Shown piece by piece: positions 24,435-34,115 of a DNA stretch of 64,000 nt. Each line of letters begins with the position of its first letter. Position 1 is the stretch's first letter. The position numbers and the translations under genes were made by a program. The notes under the pieces were generated by a model that made no database searches, was not told the origin of the DNA, and saw only the letters and a program-made list of their open reading frames with translations. This DNA is from Caproicibacterium argilliputei (GTDB lineage: Bacteria > Bacillota > Clostridia > Oscillospirales > Acutalibacteraceae): positions 868,001-932,000 of the forward strand of contig NZ_CP135996.1 of NCBI RefSeq assembly GCF_029211325.2. Reading direction: 5' to 3'.

Positions 24435-26789
24435 TCAGATTCTCTGGTTGGTGCGGCTGTGCCGCTCTTTGCGGTACTCCGTGGGCGTAATTCCTTCGCT
24501 GAGTTTGAAAGCGCGAACAAAGGGATTTCTGTTGTTGAATCCGACTTCCTCTGCAATTTGATCAATTGTTTTGGACGTTTCGGTGAGCAGTTCTTTTGCT
24601 TTTTGAATCCGCAGGTTGGTTACATACTGCTTAAACGGAATGCCGAGTGCTTTTTTTAGCCATTTAGAAATATACTTCGGATTTGTCATAAATTTTTCGG
24701 CAAGGCTGTCTAAGTACAGATCCTTTGTGTAGTTGTGGTCGATGTATGCTTTGATTTGTGAAATATCCAGTTTGTTTTCACAAGAGTCTGCACGAGATTT
24801 CAAGCGCTGCATCACTGCGTTTAGGTAGTCACTGATTTCATCGGCACGCAGCTGCGGAAATTCCTGCAAAAGGTCCACATACTTTTTTCGCATGACGGTT
24901 TGAATGTCCAGGTTCTTTTCGGCGAGTACGCGGCTGATGGTGTTGTAAATCTGAATATAAATCTGCTTTAAAGCATTTTCAGAAACGTGGTTCTGCAGAT
25001 TGCGAGTGACGATGGTTTCAACCAGAGAAGTAACTTTGTCAAACTGATTGGAGAATAAATAATTGTACAGTCGGTTTTCCTCTTCTGAAGAGTACTGATA
25101 GGAAGCTTTGTGGCCTTCCGGTCTGAAAAGAGCGACTTTTTCCGGGTTGAATTCCGAAAGGAACGGAAAAGCCCGCAAAGCCTCGTTATAGGATTGGCTG
25201 ATATTTATGATATCAGCATAGGTGCGGCCAAGAGCAATGCGAATGCTGATGAACGCTTCATCTTTTTGAAACAACGCTGCAAACTGAGAGAGGCAGTGCG
25301 CCATTTCTTCCTCACAACCCGGAGTCAGCACATTAATTACGGCGGCAAAAACGGTTTGCTTCAGCTTAACAGTAAAGTAGGGATAGGGTAAAGGAAGGTT
25401 TTTCTTAATGATATTGCACAATTGCCGGTCAATTTTGACGCGCTGCTCATCTGTATAATGCTGGTAGAAATCATCTTTGAAAGAATAACGAATGACCGCA
25501 ACTTCAAAAAATGGATTGGGAAACAAGGCGTTGATCTGTGGCAAAAATGGAAATTCTGTGCTTCCCTCTTTTACCGAAAGATTATGATTGAGCAAGTGAA
25601 ACAGGAGATGTTCATTGATGTACGGAACGGCCAGTACCATGGATTTTGACAGTTCTTCGTTGTCTTCCAAAATATCTAAAATATGATTACCGAGAAACTG
25701 AATTTCATCAACCGGAGGGCCGGCACGCCACCCCTCCGGTTTTTGCTGTTTCACCTTAAATAAAACGGTTAGCTGCTTGATAGGATGGTACAGCTTCCGT
25801 ACACCGAACACAGAAAAGCATACGCTGATTACCATACAAATAAGGATGCCTAGAATGGAGATCATTCGAACTCGTGCGGAATTTTGATGAATATCTGCCA
25901 CCGGAATCATTGCGATATAAGTAAAAGCAGTCGAAGTGCTATGGGGGTTGTTTACAGCAATCAGCAGATAATTTTTTCCGGAAAATGTGCGTGTTTCCAC
26001 GGTGCTTTTTCCGGACAGAGAGGCCAGCAGCTTTTGCATTTCTTGAGCGGAGGCCGAATCATCGGTTTTGGCGATTGTTTGCTTTTGTGCATTTAAAATG
26101 AACAAACTGCTGTGGGTGGTTGGCTTGCTGTGACTCAGCAGTTTTTCAATTTCGCTGACTTTTAGGTTGATGACTAGCAGATTGTGAGAGTGGCTTTTTT
26201 CTAAGCTGTTGTCAATAATTGGGATGATTTCAAAGGCGGCATCGCTTCCTCTGTGTACAACTGTATTGGAAAGAATATTGTAGTCAAACTGGTTTTTGTA
26301 ATGCATCCAGAAGTCTTGCGGATAGTTTTGATAGGCATACATTTTGTTGAAAAAGTCGTCATAGGGAAAAGTACCGCTGGAGTTGATGATCATGCGGTAG
26401 GATTTCTGCAGAATAAAAACGCTGTCCACATAGCTCTGAGATGCCTGATATCTGCCGAACAGATTGATGACGTTGCCGATTTGAGATTGATTTTCTTTTT
26501 GGTAGGGCTGGGAACTGTAGTAGACTTCATTGAAATCATCGGAGGAATTGAATAGAATGGTAGACTCTAAAATTTCTTTCATATTGTCATCTACCGTTCC
26601 GGAGATATTTTGAATGATTGTTTCATAGTGGTTGGATATTTCCTTCTCAAAAAACAGCAGAAAAAGCTGGTTTTGCAGGGCGGCGTAAATGAGCACGGAA
26701 ATTGCCGGGACCAAGACAAACAACAGAATTTTTGAACAGTAGCTTTTCAAAAAACGTTTGCACGCCTGCAATTTGGATATTTTCAACAA
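24435..26789 (-). CDS. Membrane-anchored AraC-family transcriptional regulator
   Basis: A 784-residue one-component sensor-regulator. The N-terminus has a membrane segment (about 19-45), then an extracellular sensor region, a second membrane segment (about 310-330, ISILGILICMVISVCFSVFG), a cytoplasmic linker, and a C-terminal AraC DNA-binding domain with two helix-turn-helix units (LYLDSLAEKFMTNPKYISKWLKK and TIDQIAEEVGFNNRNPFVRAF). This architecture is common next to LplB/YtcP/LipO transporters in Clostridia. It is divergent from such an operon, which it very likely activates when the sugar is present outside. The intergenic region has a widely spaced 12-bp inverted repeat as candidate site. 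Confidence 0.9.
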   Translation of the reverse strand: MLKISKLQACKRFLKSYCSKILLFVLVPAISVLIYAALQNQLFLLFFEKEISNHYETIIQNISGTVDDNMKEILESTILFNSSDDFNEVYYSSQPYQKENQSQIGNVINLFGRYQASQSYVDSVFILQKSYRMIINSSGTFPYDDFFNKMYAYQNYPQDFWMHYKNQFDYNILSNTVVHRGSDAAFEIIPIIDNSLEKSHSHNLLVINLKVSEIEKLLSHSKPTTHSSLFILNAQKQTIAKTDDSASAQEMQKLLASLSGKSTVETRTFSGKNYLLIAVNNPHSTSTAFTYIAMIPVADIHQNSARVRMISILGILICMVISVCFSVFGVRKLYHPIKQLTVLFKVKQQKPEGWRAGPPVDEIQFLGNHILDILEDNEELSKSMVLAVPYINEHLLFHLLNHNLSVKEGSTEFPFLPQINALFPNPFFEVAVIRYSFKDDFYQHYTDEQRVKIDRQLCNIIKKNLPLPYPYFTVKLKQTVFAAVINVLTPGCEEEMAHCLSQFAALFQKDEAFISIRIALGRTYADIINISQSYNEALRAFPFLSEFNPEKVALFRPEGHKASYQYSSEEENRLYNYLFSNQFDKVTSLVETIVTRNLQNHVSENALKQIYIQIYNTISRVLAEKNLDIQTVMRKKYVDLLQEFPQLRADEISDYLNAVMQRLKSRADSCENKLDISQIKAYIDHNYTKDLYLDSLAEKFMTNPKYISKWLKKALGIPFKQYVTNLRIQKAKELLTETSKTIDQIAEEVGFNNRNPFVRAFKLSEGITPTEYRKERHSRTNQRI

Positions 26790-27111
26790 GAAATCCCTGC
26801 TTTCTGTTCTCTATTTGATCTGTTACTAGCTTAGCGAAAATTGCAGCGCTTGTAAATACACAAAAAATCGCAAAGCTATAAAATTCTACATCATTTCCGC
26901 AGCGTTCGGTTTTTGCTACACGAAAGCGATTTTTGTCGGAGCGGGAATGCTGTATAGAATTTTATAACTGTAGAAAAAAGAAATTCTTAAAAATACCTTA
27001 AAAAACGGAGAAATTTATACTGAAATTATTTAGTTTGCCTAGAGAAATCTGTGCGTGTGTTTTATAATACGACTTAGCTTCAAATCCAAATTCGAGGAGG
27101 ATGACAATCTC
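26790..27111. promoter_or_regulatory. Divergent control region of the AraC/ABC carbohydrate locus
   Basis: This A/T-rich region of about 320 bases has no gene. TATAAAATTCTA (26877-26888) and its exact complement TAGAATTTTATA (26955-26966) form a 12-bp inverted repeat with 66 bases between. A TATAAT at 27063-27068 precedes the transporter genes, but no good -35 element lies 16-18 bases upstream, as expected for an activator-dependent promoter. Confidence 0.6.
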
Positions 27112-28053
27112 ATGACACGCGCAATCCACAGCACATCGGCGCATCACAAACGAAAAGGGGTGTTTCTGTTCCGAAAATATCATCAGCTTTACCTGATGCT
27201 CGCGGTTCCCATTCTGTACTTCATCATTTTTAAATACGTACCTATGGCCGGCAATATTCTTGCATTCCGGAAATATGACGCCGGCGGTTCTATTTTCGGC
27301 TCCAAGTGGGTGGGGCTAAAGTATTTTGAGCTGTTCATCACAGACCCGTATTTTTGGAATGTTTTCAAAAATACACTGGTGCTGAGTGTTCTCAATTTTC
27401 TCATTGGTTTTCCGATTCCCATCCTTTTTTCCCTGCTGCTCAACGAAGTGCAAAACAGCTGGTGCAAAAAGTTTGTGCAGACGGTATCTTACCTGCCAAA
27501 GTTTTTTTCGACTGTGGTGGTTGTGGGCATGATGTCCGTGCTGCTTTCGCCAACCAACGGGCTTATAAATCAAATGTTAGCGAAGTTCGGCATTGCGTCA
27601 ATTTACTTTATGAACAGTAACGAATGGTTTCGTCCACTGTACATTCTGTCAGATCTGTGGCAGTACGTCGGCTGGAATTCGATTTTGTACATCGCGGCGC
27701 TGACTAATGTAGATCCACAGCTTTACGAAGCTGCCGAAATTGACGGTGCCGGTTATCTGCAGAAAACCTTTCACGTGACCATTCCGGGGATTATGCCGAC
27801 CATCGTTTTGACGTTGATTTTGAGCGTGGGCTCCATTTTGTCCGTCGGCTTTGAAAAGGTGCTGCTCATGTATTCTCCGAGCACCTATCAGGTTGCGGAT
27901 GTTATTCAGACGTACGTTTACCGGATTGGCATTGTGGACAACAATTACAGCTACAGTACGGCAGTCGGGCTGTTTCAGGCGGTCATCAGCCTCATCCTGA
28001 TTTGGGGCGTTAATGCGATGTCCAAAAAATTTACAGACTCCAGTTTGTGGTGA
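27112..28053 (+). CDS. Carbohydrate ABC transporter permease, LplB type
   Basis: First permease of a CUT1-family polysaccharide/oligosaccharide importer. The protein is 313 residues with about six membrane segments; the N-terminal motif YHQLYLMLAVPILYFIIFKYVPMAG and the ATPase-contact EAA loop (YEAAEIDGAGYLQKTFHVTIPGI) are typical of LplB/YtcP-class proteins. GAGGAGG precedes ATG 27112. It is followed after 11 bases by its partner permease, then a lipoprotein binding protein and two glycosidases, all on one strand. No ATPase gene is in the operon. Confidence 0.92.
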   Translation: MTRAIHSTSAHHKRKGVFLFRKYHQLYLMLAVPILYFIIFKYVPMAGNILAFRKYDAGGSIFGSKWVGLKYFELFITDPYFWNVFKNTLVLSVLNFLIGFPIPILFSLLLNEVQNSWCKKFVQTVSYLPKFFSTVVVVGMMSVLLSPTNGLINQMLAKFGIASIYFMNSNEWFRPLYILSDLWQYVGWNSILYIAALTNVDPQLYEAAEIDGAGYLQKTFHVTIPGIMPTIVLTLILSVGSILSVGFEKVLLMYSPSTYQVADVIQTYVYRIGIVDNNYSYSTAVGLFQAVISLILIWGVNAMSKKFTDSSLW

Positions 28054-28064
28054 GGTGAGAGAAA

Positions 28065-28958
28065 ATGGTGCAGAAAAGAAAGCAGCGGTCGATTGGCCGA
28101 CGGGTGTTTTTGGGAATTAACGCGGTCATTATGCTGTTTGTGGTGACGGTAACGCTTTTTCCGTTTTTGTATATGTTTGCAACCTCTTTCAGCAGCACGG
28201 AGGCCATTGTGAAGGGAGAGGTTACCTTTTGGCCGGTTGACTTTACAGTGAATTCATATGCGGCGATTTTGCAGCAGCAGCAGTTCTGGAGCGGGTATAA
28301 AAACACGATTCTGTACACCGTTTTCGGTACGGTGATAGGAGTCCTGCTCACGGCCATTTGTGCTTACCCACTTTCCAAGAAAAAATTGCCGGGGAAAAAG
28401 GGCATTTTGATGTTCATGGTTTTTACCATGTATTTTGGCGGGGGACTGGTTCCGTATTACTTGCTGATAACTGGTTTGCACATGATAAACACGATGTGGG
28501 CGATTATCCTGCCCGGTGCAATCAGCACCTACAATATGCTGGTCATGCGCACCTTCTTTATGGGCATTCCGGACAGCCTGGAGGAAGCCGCGCAGATTGA
28601 CGGTCTGGGTTATCTGGGGATTTTCACAAAAATCATTTTGCCGCTTTCCAAGCCGGTAATTGCTACCATTGCGCTTTTTAATGCGGTGGGATACTGGAAC
28701 GACTGGTTCAATCCGATGATTTATCTTAACAACACATCCAAATATCCGGTGACACTGTTTTTGCGCAATGTGGTGATGGGGGCTACGCTGTCCGTAAAAT
28801 CAGGGCAGCAGATTACCTCCTCTTCCAGTATGCAGACGATGCCGCAGACCCTGCAGGCTGCCACCATTATGCTCGTGACCATTCCGATTCTTTGTGTCTA
28901 TCCCTTTGTGCAGAAATACTTTGTCAAAGGCGTTATGATTGGTTCTATCAAAGAGTGA
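28065..28958 (+). CDS. Carbohydrate ABC transporter permease, YtcP type
   Basis: Second permease, 297 residues and about six membrane segments. It has the family N-terminus (INAVIMLFVVTVTLFPFLYMFATSFSS), the EAA loop EEAAQIDGLGYLGIFTKIILPL, and the C-terminal pattern PFVQKYFVKGVMIGSIK shared by CUT1 permeases. GAGGTGAGAG lies before the ATG. It pairs with the LplB-type protein upstream. Confidence 0.93.
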   Translation: MVQKRKQRSIGRRVFLGINAVIMLFVVTVTLFPFLYMFATSFSSTEAIVKGEVTFWPVDFTVNSYAAILQQQQFWSGYKNTILYTVFGTVIGVLLTAICAYPLSKKKLPGKKGILMFMVFTMYFGGGLVPYYLLITGLHMINTMWAIILPGAISTYNMLVMRTFFMGIPDSLEEAAQIDGLGYLGIFTKIILPLSKPVIATIALFNAVGYWNDWFNPMIYLNNTSKYPVTLFLRNVVMGATLSVKSGQQITSSSSMQTMPQTLQAATIMLVTIPILCVYPFVQKYFVKGVMIGSIKE

Positions 28959-29030
28959 GTCATTCGCGAAGCCGTAGTTTTTGTAAGGCAGCGAATCATT
29001 ATCTTATCAGTTGAAAGAAGGAGCTTGAAC

Positions 29031-30638
29031 ATGAAGAAAAAAAGTTGTATGAAAACCGTCCTTTGTTGCATGCTGTCCGCTGCGATGATTTCCGGAACGC
29101 TGATTGGCTGCGGAACCGGAACGGCCAGTTCTTCCGGTACGCAGAAATCCTCCGCATCGCCGACAAACGGAAAACTTTCTGACCAGAAAGTAACGATTTC
29201 CATGCTGTATGCGGATAACGCTGCATACCCTTACAATCCGGACTGGCCAACCCTGAAAAAGATGGAGGAGGAAACCAACGTCCATCTGGACATTCAGGTG
29301 GTGCCGGACAGTGACTTCACAACCAAGGCACAGTTGATGATGAATTCCGGTACGATGCCGGACATTATTGTGAAAACCAATACAGGCAGCGGCACAGCGC
29401 AGCAACTTGCGCTGAACGGCAAGCTGCTGGCGTACAGCGATTACTTTGACAAGATGCCGAATTTTCAAGCCTTTATGAAGCAGAACAACATTCAGGAGGA
29501 ACTGGACGGAAACCGGCTGTCGGACGGAAAACTCTACGAAATGCCGCAGGATGTGAATGCCATCAAGTATTCAAGCGAACAGTGGTTCGTCCGAAAAGAT
29601 GTATTTGACAGTCTGGGATTGTCTTTACCGAAAACTTGGGAGGAATTGTATCAGGACTGCCTGAAAATCAAACAGAAGTATCCGGATGCGTACCCCATTC
29701 AAAATGAATTCGGTACCGGAAACTTCTACAACATGGTTGCCCCAAGCTTTGGCACGCAGGCGGGCTGGGGTGCCGGTCCCTCCAATTTTATGTATGACGA
29801 TTCGTCAAAAAAATGGGTGTTTGCACCGGCAACGAACAACTACAAATCCTTCGTGACGTTCCTGCACAAACTATATGACGAAGGCATTCTGGACAAAGAG
29901 TTTTCGACGATGGATTCCAGTGTTACGGAGCAGAACTGCGAAACCAACAAAGGCTTTATTGCGCCTGCATGGTTTGGCAGCGAATCCACTTGGAACGCCG
30001 TTGGCAAAAAAACGGACTCCAACATGAACTGGGTGCCGGTTGCGCCTTTTGCGGGGCCGGATGGTACCGCCGCATTGATTGCACCATCCCAGTGCTCTTC
30101 TTGGATGGTTTCTCCTGCAAGTGTAAAGGATAAGCCGTACTTTGATGTGCTTCTGAAATGGATTGACTGGATGTACAAACCGGAGGGTGGCGGCAACCTG
30201 TTCTCCTGGGGTGTCAAGGGGACTACTTATGAAACCAAAGACGGAAAAAATCAGTTTCTCAAAGGTGTTTATTCCGGGGACGGAAACGAATTGAGCAAAA
30301 AATACGGTGTCGAAAACAACTCCCTGAGTTTCATCTATCCGAAGGACTTTCTGGAGGCAACGCTTTCAAAAAGTGCACGCAGCCTAGTGGATTCTGAACT
30401 GAAAAACAACAACTTTGCAAAGCGTCAGCCCAAGCTTTCTTTGACCACGGACGACAAAGACACCGAATCCCTGTACTCCACGGCGCTGTCCGATTATGTG
30501 TCGCAGATGACCGACGAATTCATCATGGGAAAAACCCCGCTGAGCCAGTGGGACGCCTTTGTTTCACAGTGCAAAACAAAAGGTGCGGATAAGCTGGCAA
30601 ATCTGTATAATGAGGTGTATACTAGAGAAAAATCTTGA
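29031..30638 (+). CDS. Extracellular solute-binding lipoprotein (LipO type)
   Basis: Captures the oligosaccharide for the two upstream permeases. The 535-residue precursor has a lipoprotein signal with LIGC; after a Ser/Thr-rich linker comes a large bilobal binding domain with the family start KVTISMLYADNAAYPYN. ATG 29031 is chosen for GAAGGAG eight bases upstream; a TTG six bases earlier is the alternative. Aromatic residues (WGAGPSNFMYDD, WFGSESTWN) fit a sugar site. Genes for two cytoplasmic glycosidases follow directly. Confidence 0.92.
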   Translation: MKKKSCMKTVLCCMLSAAMISGTLIGCGTGTASSSGTQKSSASPTNGKLSDQKVTISMLYADNAAYPYNPDWPTLKKMEEETNVHLDIQVVPDSDFTTKAQLMMNSGTMPDIIVKTNTGSGTAQQLALNGKLLAYSDYFDKMPNFQAFMKQNNIQEELDGNRLSDGKLYEMPQDVNAIKYSSEQWFVRKDVFDSLGLSLPKTWEELYQDCLKIKQKYPDAYPIQNEFGTGNFYNMVAPSFGTQAGWGAGPSNFMYDDSSKKWVFAPATNNYKSFVTFLHKLYDEGILDKEFSTMDSSVTEQNCETNKGFIAPAWFGSESTWNAVGKKTDSNMNWVPVAPFAGPDGTAALIAPSQCSSWMVSPASVKDKPYFDVLLKWIDWMYKPEGGGNLFSWGVKGTTYETKDGKNQFLKGVYSGDGNELSKKYGVENNSLSFIYPKDFLEATLSKSARSLVDSELKNNNFAKRQPKLSLTTDDKDTESLYSTALSDYVSQMTDEFIMGKTPLSQWDAFVSQCKTKGADKLANLYNEVYTREKS

Positions 30639-30727
30639 CCGGAGCGGCGCTGAAAATGCTCCAAACGGCGTTTCTGCGGCAGGTGAAAAACCACAGAAAG
30701 TACAGAAAAAACGGGGGTTACAGGAAC

Positions 30728-32041
30728 ATGGCAGAGTACAAAATGACGGGGGCGGAGCTGGCATCTATGCTGAAGGGTCAGCTGAAAAGCAATATGCTTT
30801 TTAACGGCATTATTGGCGTTGACGATCCGTCCCTGCACTTAACGGAAGAACAGATCCGCTGGTGGCGGGATGCAAAAATCGGCCTGTTTGTCCACTGGGG
30901 TGTTTTTTCCGTAATCGGCAAGGGTGAGTGGGCGTACTTCAAAGAGGGCTATACGGAAAAAGATTACCGCAAAATTGCGGAGCAGGACTTTCATCCGGCA
31001 CGCTCCGCAGAAGAAATTACCAGCGGCTGGACACAGACCGCAAAAAATGCCGGAATGCGGTACGCGGTCATGGTCACACGCCACCACGACGGTTTCGCTT
31101 TGTGGGACAGCAAGGCAAGCTGGAAGCAGTTTACGTCCGCTGCCTGCGGACCCAAGGCAGACTACGTCAAAGCTTTTACGAAGTCCTGCGCGCAGGCGGG
31201 TCTGTACACTGGACTGTACTATTCCCCTATGGACTGGCGCTTTCCGGGTTACTTTGACCCCAAGGGAAAGCCGGAGAGCGCACAGAAGATGAAGGAACAG
31301 GCATACCAGCAGCTGTGCGAGCTTTGCACGCAGTTTGGGGATGTGCGGATTCTGTGGTATGACGGCGGTTGGTTGGCACATCAGGGAACGGATGCAGATG
31401 CTGCGTGGTTTTGGGACCCAATTCGTATGAACAAAATGATACGCGCCCTGCAGCCGGGAATCATGGTCACGCCGCGTTCGGGTTACAAGGGCGATTTTGA
31501 GTGCGACGAGGGCCCGCAGGAGGTAATTGGCGGCATTGTGCCGATTCCGTGGGAAAAGTGCATGACGCTGGCGTCTGCCTGGGGGTATCAGCCGAACGAT
31601 ACGTACTGCTCATTTCCGCAACTGATTCGGATGCTGGCCAATGTTATTTGTCGGGATGGCAACCTGCTGCTGAATGTGGGGCCGGATGCCGAAGGAGAGA
31701 TTCCACAGGAGGAACAGCAGGTGCTGGCGCAGCTGGGCGCGTGGCTGCAGGAAAACGGAGAAGCAGTCTACGGCACCCGCGGCGGCATTTGGCAGCCGGT
31801 GGATCATGTGTACGGTACCACTTGGAAAGACCATACGGTGTATGTGCACGTGTTGGACTGCCATGCGTTTGCCGGGCAGGTTCTGCCGCCAGTGGAAAAA
31901 ACCGTGTGCCACGCGTGCTTGCTGGACGGCACAGAGGTGCCGTTTACACAGGACGCAAACGGCGTGCGCCTGCAGCTGCCGGAAGCAGTGGCGCAGGACG
32001 AACGTCCGGATACGATTATCAAGGTCAGCGTAAAACCATAA
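30728..32041 (+). CDS. Alpha-L-fucosidase, GH29 family
   Basis: Retaining exo-glycosidase that removes alpha-L-fucose. The 437-residue protein has no signal peptide, so it acts in the cytoplasm on imported oligosaccharides. GH29 hallmarks are WRDAKIGLFVHWGVFS, the MVTRHHDGFALWDS segment, and the nucleophile Asp (about residue 212) in ILWYDGGW. A C-terminal beta-sandwich-like region follows (from about 345). The ATG at 30728 has only a weak ACAGGA site; a TTG at 30635, overlapping the previous stop, would add 31 residues without homology to the family start. Confidence 0.93.
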   Translation: MAEYKMTGAELASMLKGQLKSNMLFNGIIGVDDPSLHLTEEQIRWWRDAKIGLFVHWGVFSVIGKGEWAYFKEGYTEKDYRKIAEQDFHPARSAEEITSGWTQTAKNAGMRYAVMVTRHHDGFALWDSKASWKQFTSAACGPKADYVKAFTKSCAQAGLYTGLYYSPMDWRFPGYFDPKGKPESAQKMKEQAYQQLCELCTQFGDVRILWYDGGWLAHQGTDADAAWFWDPIRMNKMIRALQPGIMVTPRSGYKGDFECDEGPQEVIGGIVPIPWEKCMTLASAWGYQPNDTYCSFPQLIRMLANVICRDGNLLLNVGPDAEGEIPQEEQQVLAQLGAWLQENGEAVYGTRGGIWQPVDHVYGTTWKDHTVYVHVLDCHAFAGQVLPPVEKTVCHACLLDGTEVPFTQDANGVRLQLPEAVAQDERPDTIIKVSVKP

Positions 32042-32062
32042 AGCGCAAAGAAGGGAATACCG

Positions 32063-32974
32063 ATGGCACAGAAACTTCTCAACGGTCAGCCGTGGTACGA
32101 CACGGACGGAAATCCGCTGCACGCGCACGGCGGCTGTATGCTGAAAGCGGCGGGTACCTTCTACTGGTACGGTGAAAATCGTACAGGAAACCGGTATGTC
32201 AGCCTTTACAGTTCAGAAGATTTGCAAAACTGGCGGTTTCGTGGGGATGTCCTCACAGCGGACTCTCCCACAGCGGCGCACCGCGTCCGTACAGAGTGCC
32301 GCCTGCGGAACGATGATGGCACGAAAAAGAACATCGAGCGTCCCAAGGTGCTTTACAATCCGCGTACGCGGCAGTATGTGATGTGGATGCACGTGGAAAA
32401 CGGAAAGGATTACCGGGAAGCCGCCTGCGGCATTGCCGTGAGCGATACGCCGGACGGTACATTTACATATCTTGGCAGCTTTGCGCCTTTTGGCTGTATG
32501 TCGCGCGACTGTACGCTGTTTGCGGAGTCGGACGGCACTGCATACTTTCTGTCCACCGCGCGGGACAACGCCGACCTGCACATTTACCGTTTGGCAGACG
32601 ACTACCTGAACGTGGATGCGCTGGTCAATCGGTTGTGGCCGGGCGAGTACCGCGAAGCGCCTGCCGTCATGAAACGGAACGGACGCTACTATCTTTTCAC
32701 CTCGTTCTGCACGGGATGGGCACCGAACCAGTGCCGCTATGCAGTTGCTGACAGCATGGACGGCCGCTGGAGCACCTTGACGGATATTGGCGATGCAACA
32801 ACGTTCCGTTCTCAGCCGGCGTTCCTGCTGCAGACAGCCGACACCTGTTACTATGTGGGAGATCGCTGGAACGCGGAAGACTACAACGGCTCCCGCTATG
32901 TGGTTCTGCCGCTTACTTTTACAGCAGATGGAGTTCCGCAGCTCACATACACAGATTTCGCATTTACACCGTAA
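32063..32974 (+). CDS. Glycoside hydrolase family 43-like protein
   Basis: A five-bladed beta-propeller glycosidase, 303 residues, without signal peptide and therefore cytoplasmic. The start WYDTDGNPLHAHGGCMLKAAG and the conserved GTFYWYGEN, ERPKVLYNP (Glu92) and REAPAVMK (Glu198) segments resemble the GH43 subfamily of exo-beta-1,3-galactanases and relatives (subfamilies 24/34), where the general base Asp is not conserved. Which linkage it cuts is open. It lies 21 bases after the fucosidase gene and closes the operon before a strong terminator. Together they suggest use of a fucosylated galactose-containing glycan fragment. Confidence 0.85.
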   Translation: MAQKLLNGQPWYDTDGNPLHAHGGCMLKAAGTFYWYGENRTGNRYVSLYSSEDLQNWRFRGDVLTADSPTAAHRVRTECRLRNDDGTKKNIERPKVLYNPRTRQYVMWMHVENGKDYREAACGIAVSDTPDGTFTYLGSFAPFGCMSRDCTLFAESDGTAYFLSTARDNADLHIYRLADDYLNVDALVNRLWPGEYREAPAVMKRNGRYYLFTSFCTGWAPNQCRYAVADSMDGRWSTLTDIGDATTFRSQPAFLLQTADTCYYVGDRWNAEDYNGSRYVVLPLTFTADGVPQLTYTDFAFTP

Positions 32975-32991
32975 AGCACCGGATAGACCCC

Positions 32992-33029
32992 AAAAGCCCT
33001 GCCGCTTTTTTTGTGCGGCAGGGCTTTTT
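32992..33029. terminator. Bidirectional terminator
   Basis: AAAAGCCCTGCCGC pairs with GCGGCAGGGCTTTTT around a T-rich loop. It ends the glycosidase operon on the + strand and also lies just beyond the convergent Crp/Fnr gene. Confidence 0.92.
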
Positions 33030-33041
33030 GTCGGCTAAAAC

Positions 33042-33743
33042 TCAGCCGGATGCTTTTTTGCGGTTTGTGCCGCTTGCCAGCCGCAGCAGCTGGGCTTTAT
33101 CCAAAACTTTGACACTGCCGCGGGACAGCTTGACCAGACCTTCCTCTGAAAAATACTTGAGCATTCGGGAAACAACTTCTCTGGCACTGCCCATATATTT
33201 GGCGATTTGTTCGTGTGTCAAAAAAATTTCACTTCCGCCGGTTTTGGCAAGCTCATCTGTGAGGAAAATGGCAAGACGCCGGTCAAAGCTCATGAAAAGA
33301 ATCTGCTGCATGGCCCACATGACCTCAGAAAAGCGGTCGGCGGTCAGTTCGTTTGCAAAGTTTTTTACATAAATGCAGCTTTCCGTCAGGCTGCGAAAGG
33401 CTGCGGAGCTGATGAGCAGGACTTTTGTATCTTCTTCGGCTTCAATAAAAACATCGAAGGTAATCGCCTGCAGCACGCAGGAGGCGGACAAAATGCAGAC
33501 ATCGTCCGCATACTGCCGGAACAGGGTGATGTCACGTCCATCTTCGGAAAGGATGTAGGTGCGCAGCTGTCCGGACTGAATCAGCAGAACACCGATGCAA
33601 TCGCTGCCGCCGCTGTGGATGACCTCTCCTTTGGGATAGATTTTTACGGAAGTGCTGCCGCACAGTAGTTCCTTTTCACTGCCGGAAAGATGCTTCCAGA
33701 AAGAAAGACGCTTAGAAAAGACAGCAGCAAAATTTTCAGCCAT
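33042..33743 (-). CDS. Crp/Fnr family transcriptional regulator
   Basis: A 233-residue regulator starting at the ATG complementary to 33741-33743, with GGAGG ten bases upstream; the longer frame has no ribosome site. The N-terminal cyclic-nucleotide-like beta-roll (SGQLRTYILSEDGRDITLFRQYADD) is followed by the dimer helix and a C-terminal winged helix-turn-helix (LTHEQIAKYMGSAREVVSRMLKYFSEEGLVKLSRG). The Fnr cysteine cluster is absent, though a few cysteines occur in the beta-roll (DVCILSASCVL). Similar clostridial proteins respond to redox or nitrosative stress, but the ligand is unknown here. It is a single gene. Confidence 0.93.
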   Translation of the reverse strand: MAENFAAVFSKRLSFWKHLSGSEKELLCGSTSVKIYPKGEVIHSGGSDCIGVLLIQSGQLRTYILSEDGRDITLFRQYADDVCILSASCVLQAITFDVFIEAEEDTKVLLISSAAFRSLTESCIYVKNFANELTADRFSEVMWAMQQILFMSFDRRLAIFLTDELAKTGGSEIFLTHEQIAKYMGSAREVVSRMLKYFSEEGLVKLSRGSVKVLDKAQLLRLASGTNRKKASG

Positions 33744-34012
33744 CAGGGTGATTCCTCCGTTTCCGAGTAAAGTATAAGTACAGTATAGCACATTTCCAAG
33801 CTCTGTTTCCACTGCTTTTGTTTATCAGAGAAAACTTAGAAATTTGTATAATTCTGTTTTGTCACGGAAACTTGAAATTCCTCCTCAAAATATGCGAAAT
33901 TTTAAAGAATGATGGCTCATAAATAATAGAAAATTCTAAATATGCACAATTTTTAATTCCTAAGTTTGTACAAGATTATATCATGAAATATTCCTAATTA
34001 TTCCAAATTCGA

Positions 34013-34040
34013 TTGACAGTATCTTTTTTTATGATACTAT
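34013..34040 (+). promoter_or_regulatory. Candidate motAB promoter
   Basis: A consensus TTGACA (34013-34018) is followed after 16 bases by TACTAT. AGTATC and GATACT around a T-run make an inverted repeat over the spacer, which could be an operator. Confidence 0.55.
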
Positions 34041-34115
34041 CTAATATATAAAAGAAAGAATATATGCATTTGCTTGTTCCTACCTGCGATTTTCTATTCA
34101 TCGAATGCAGAAAGT

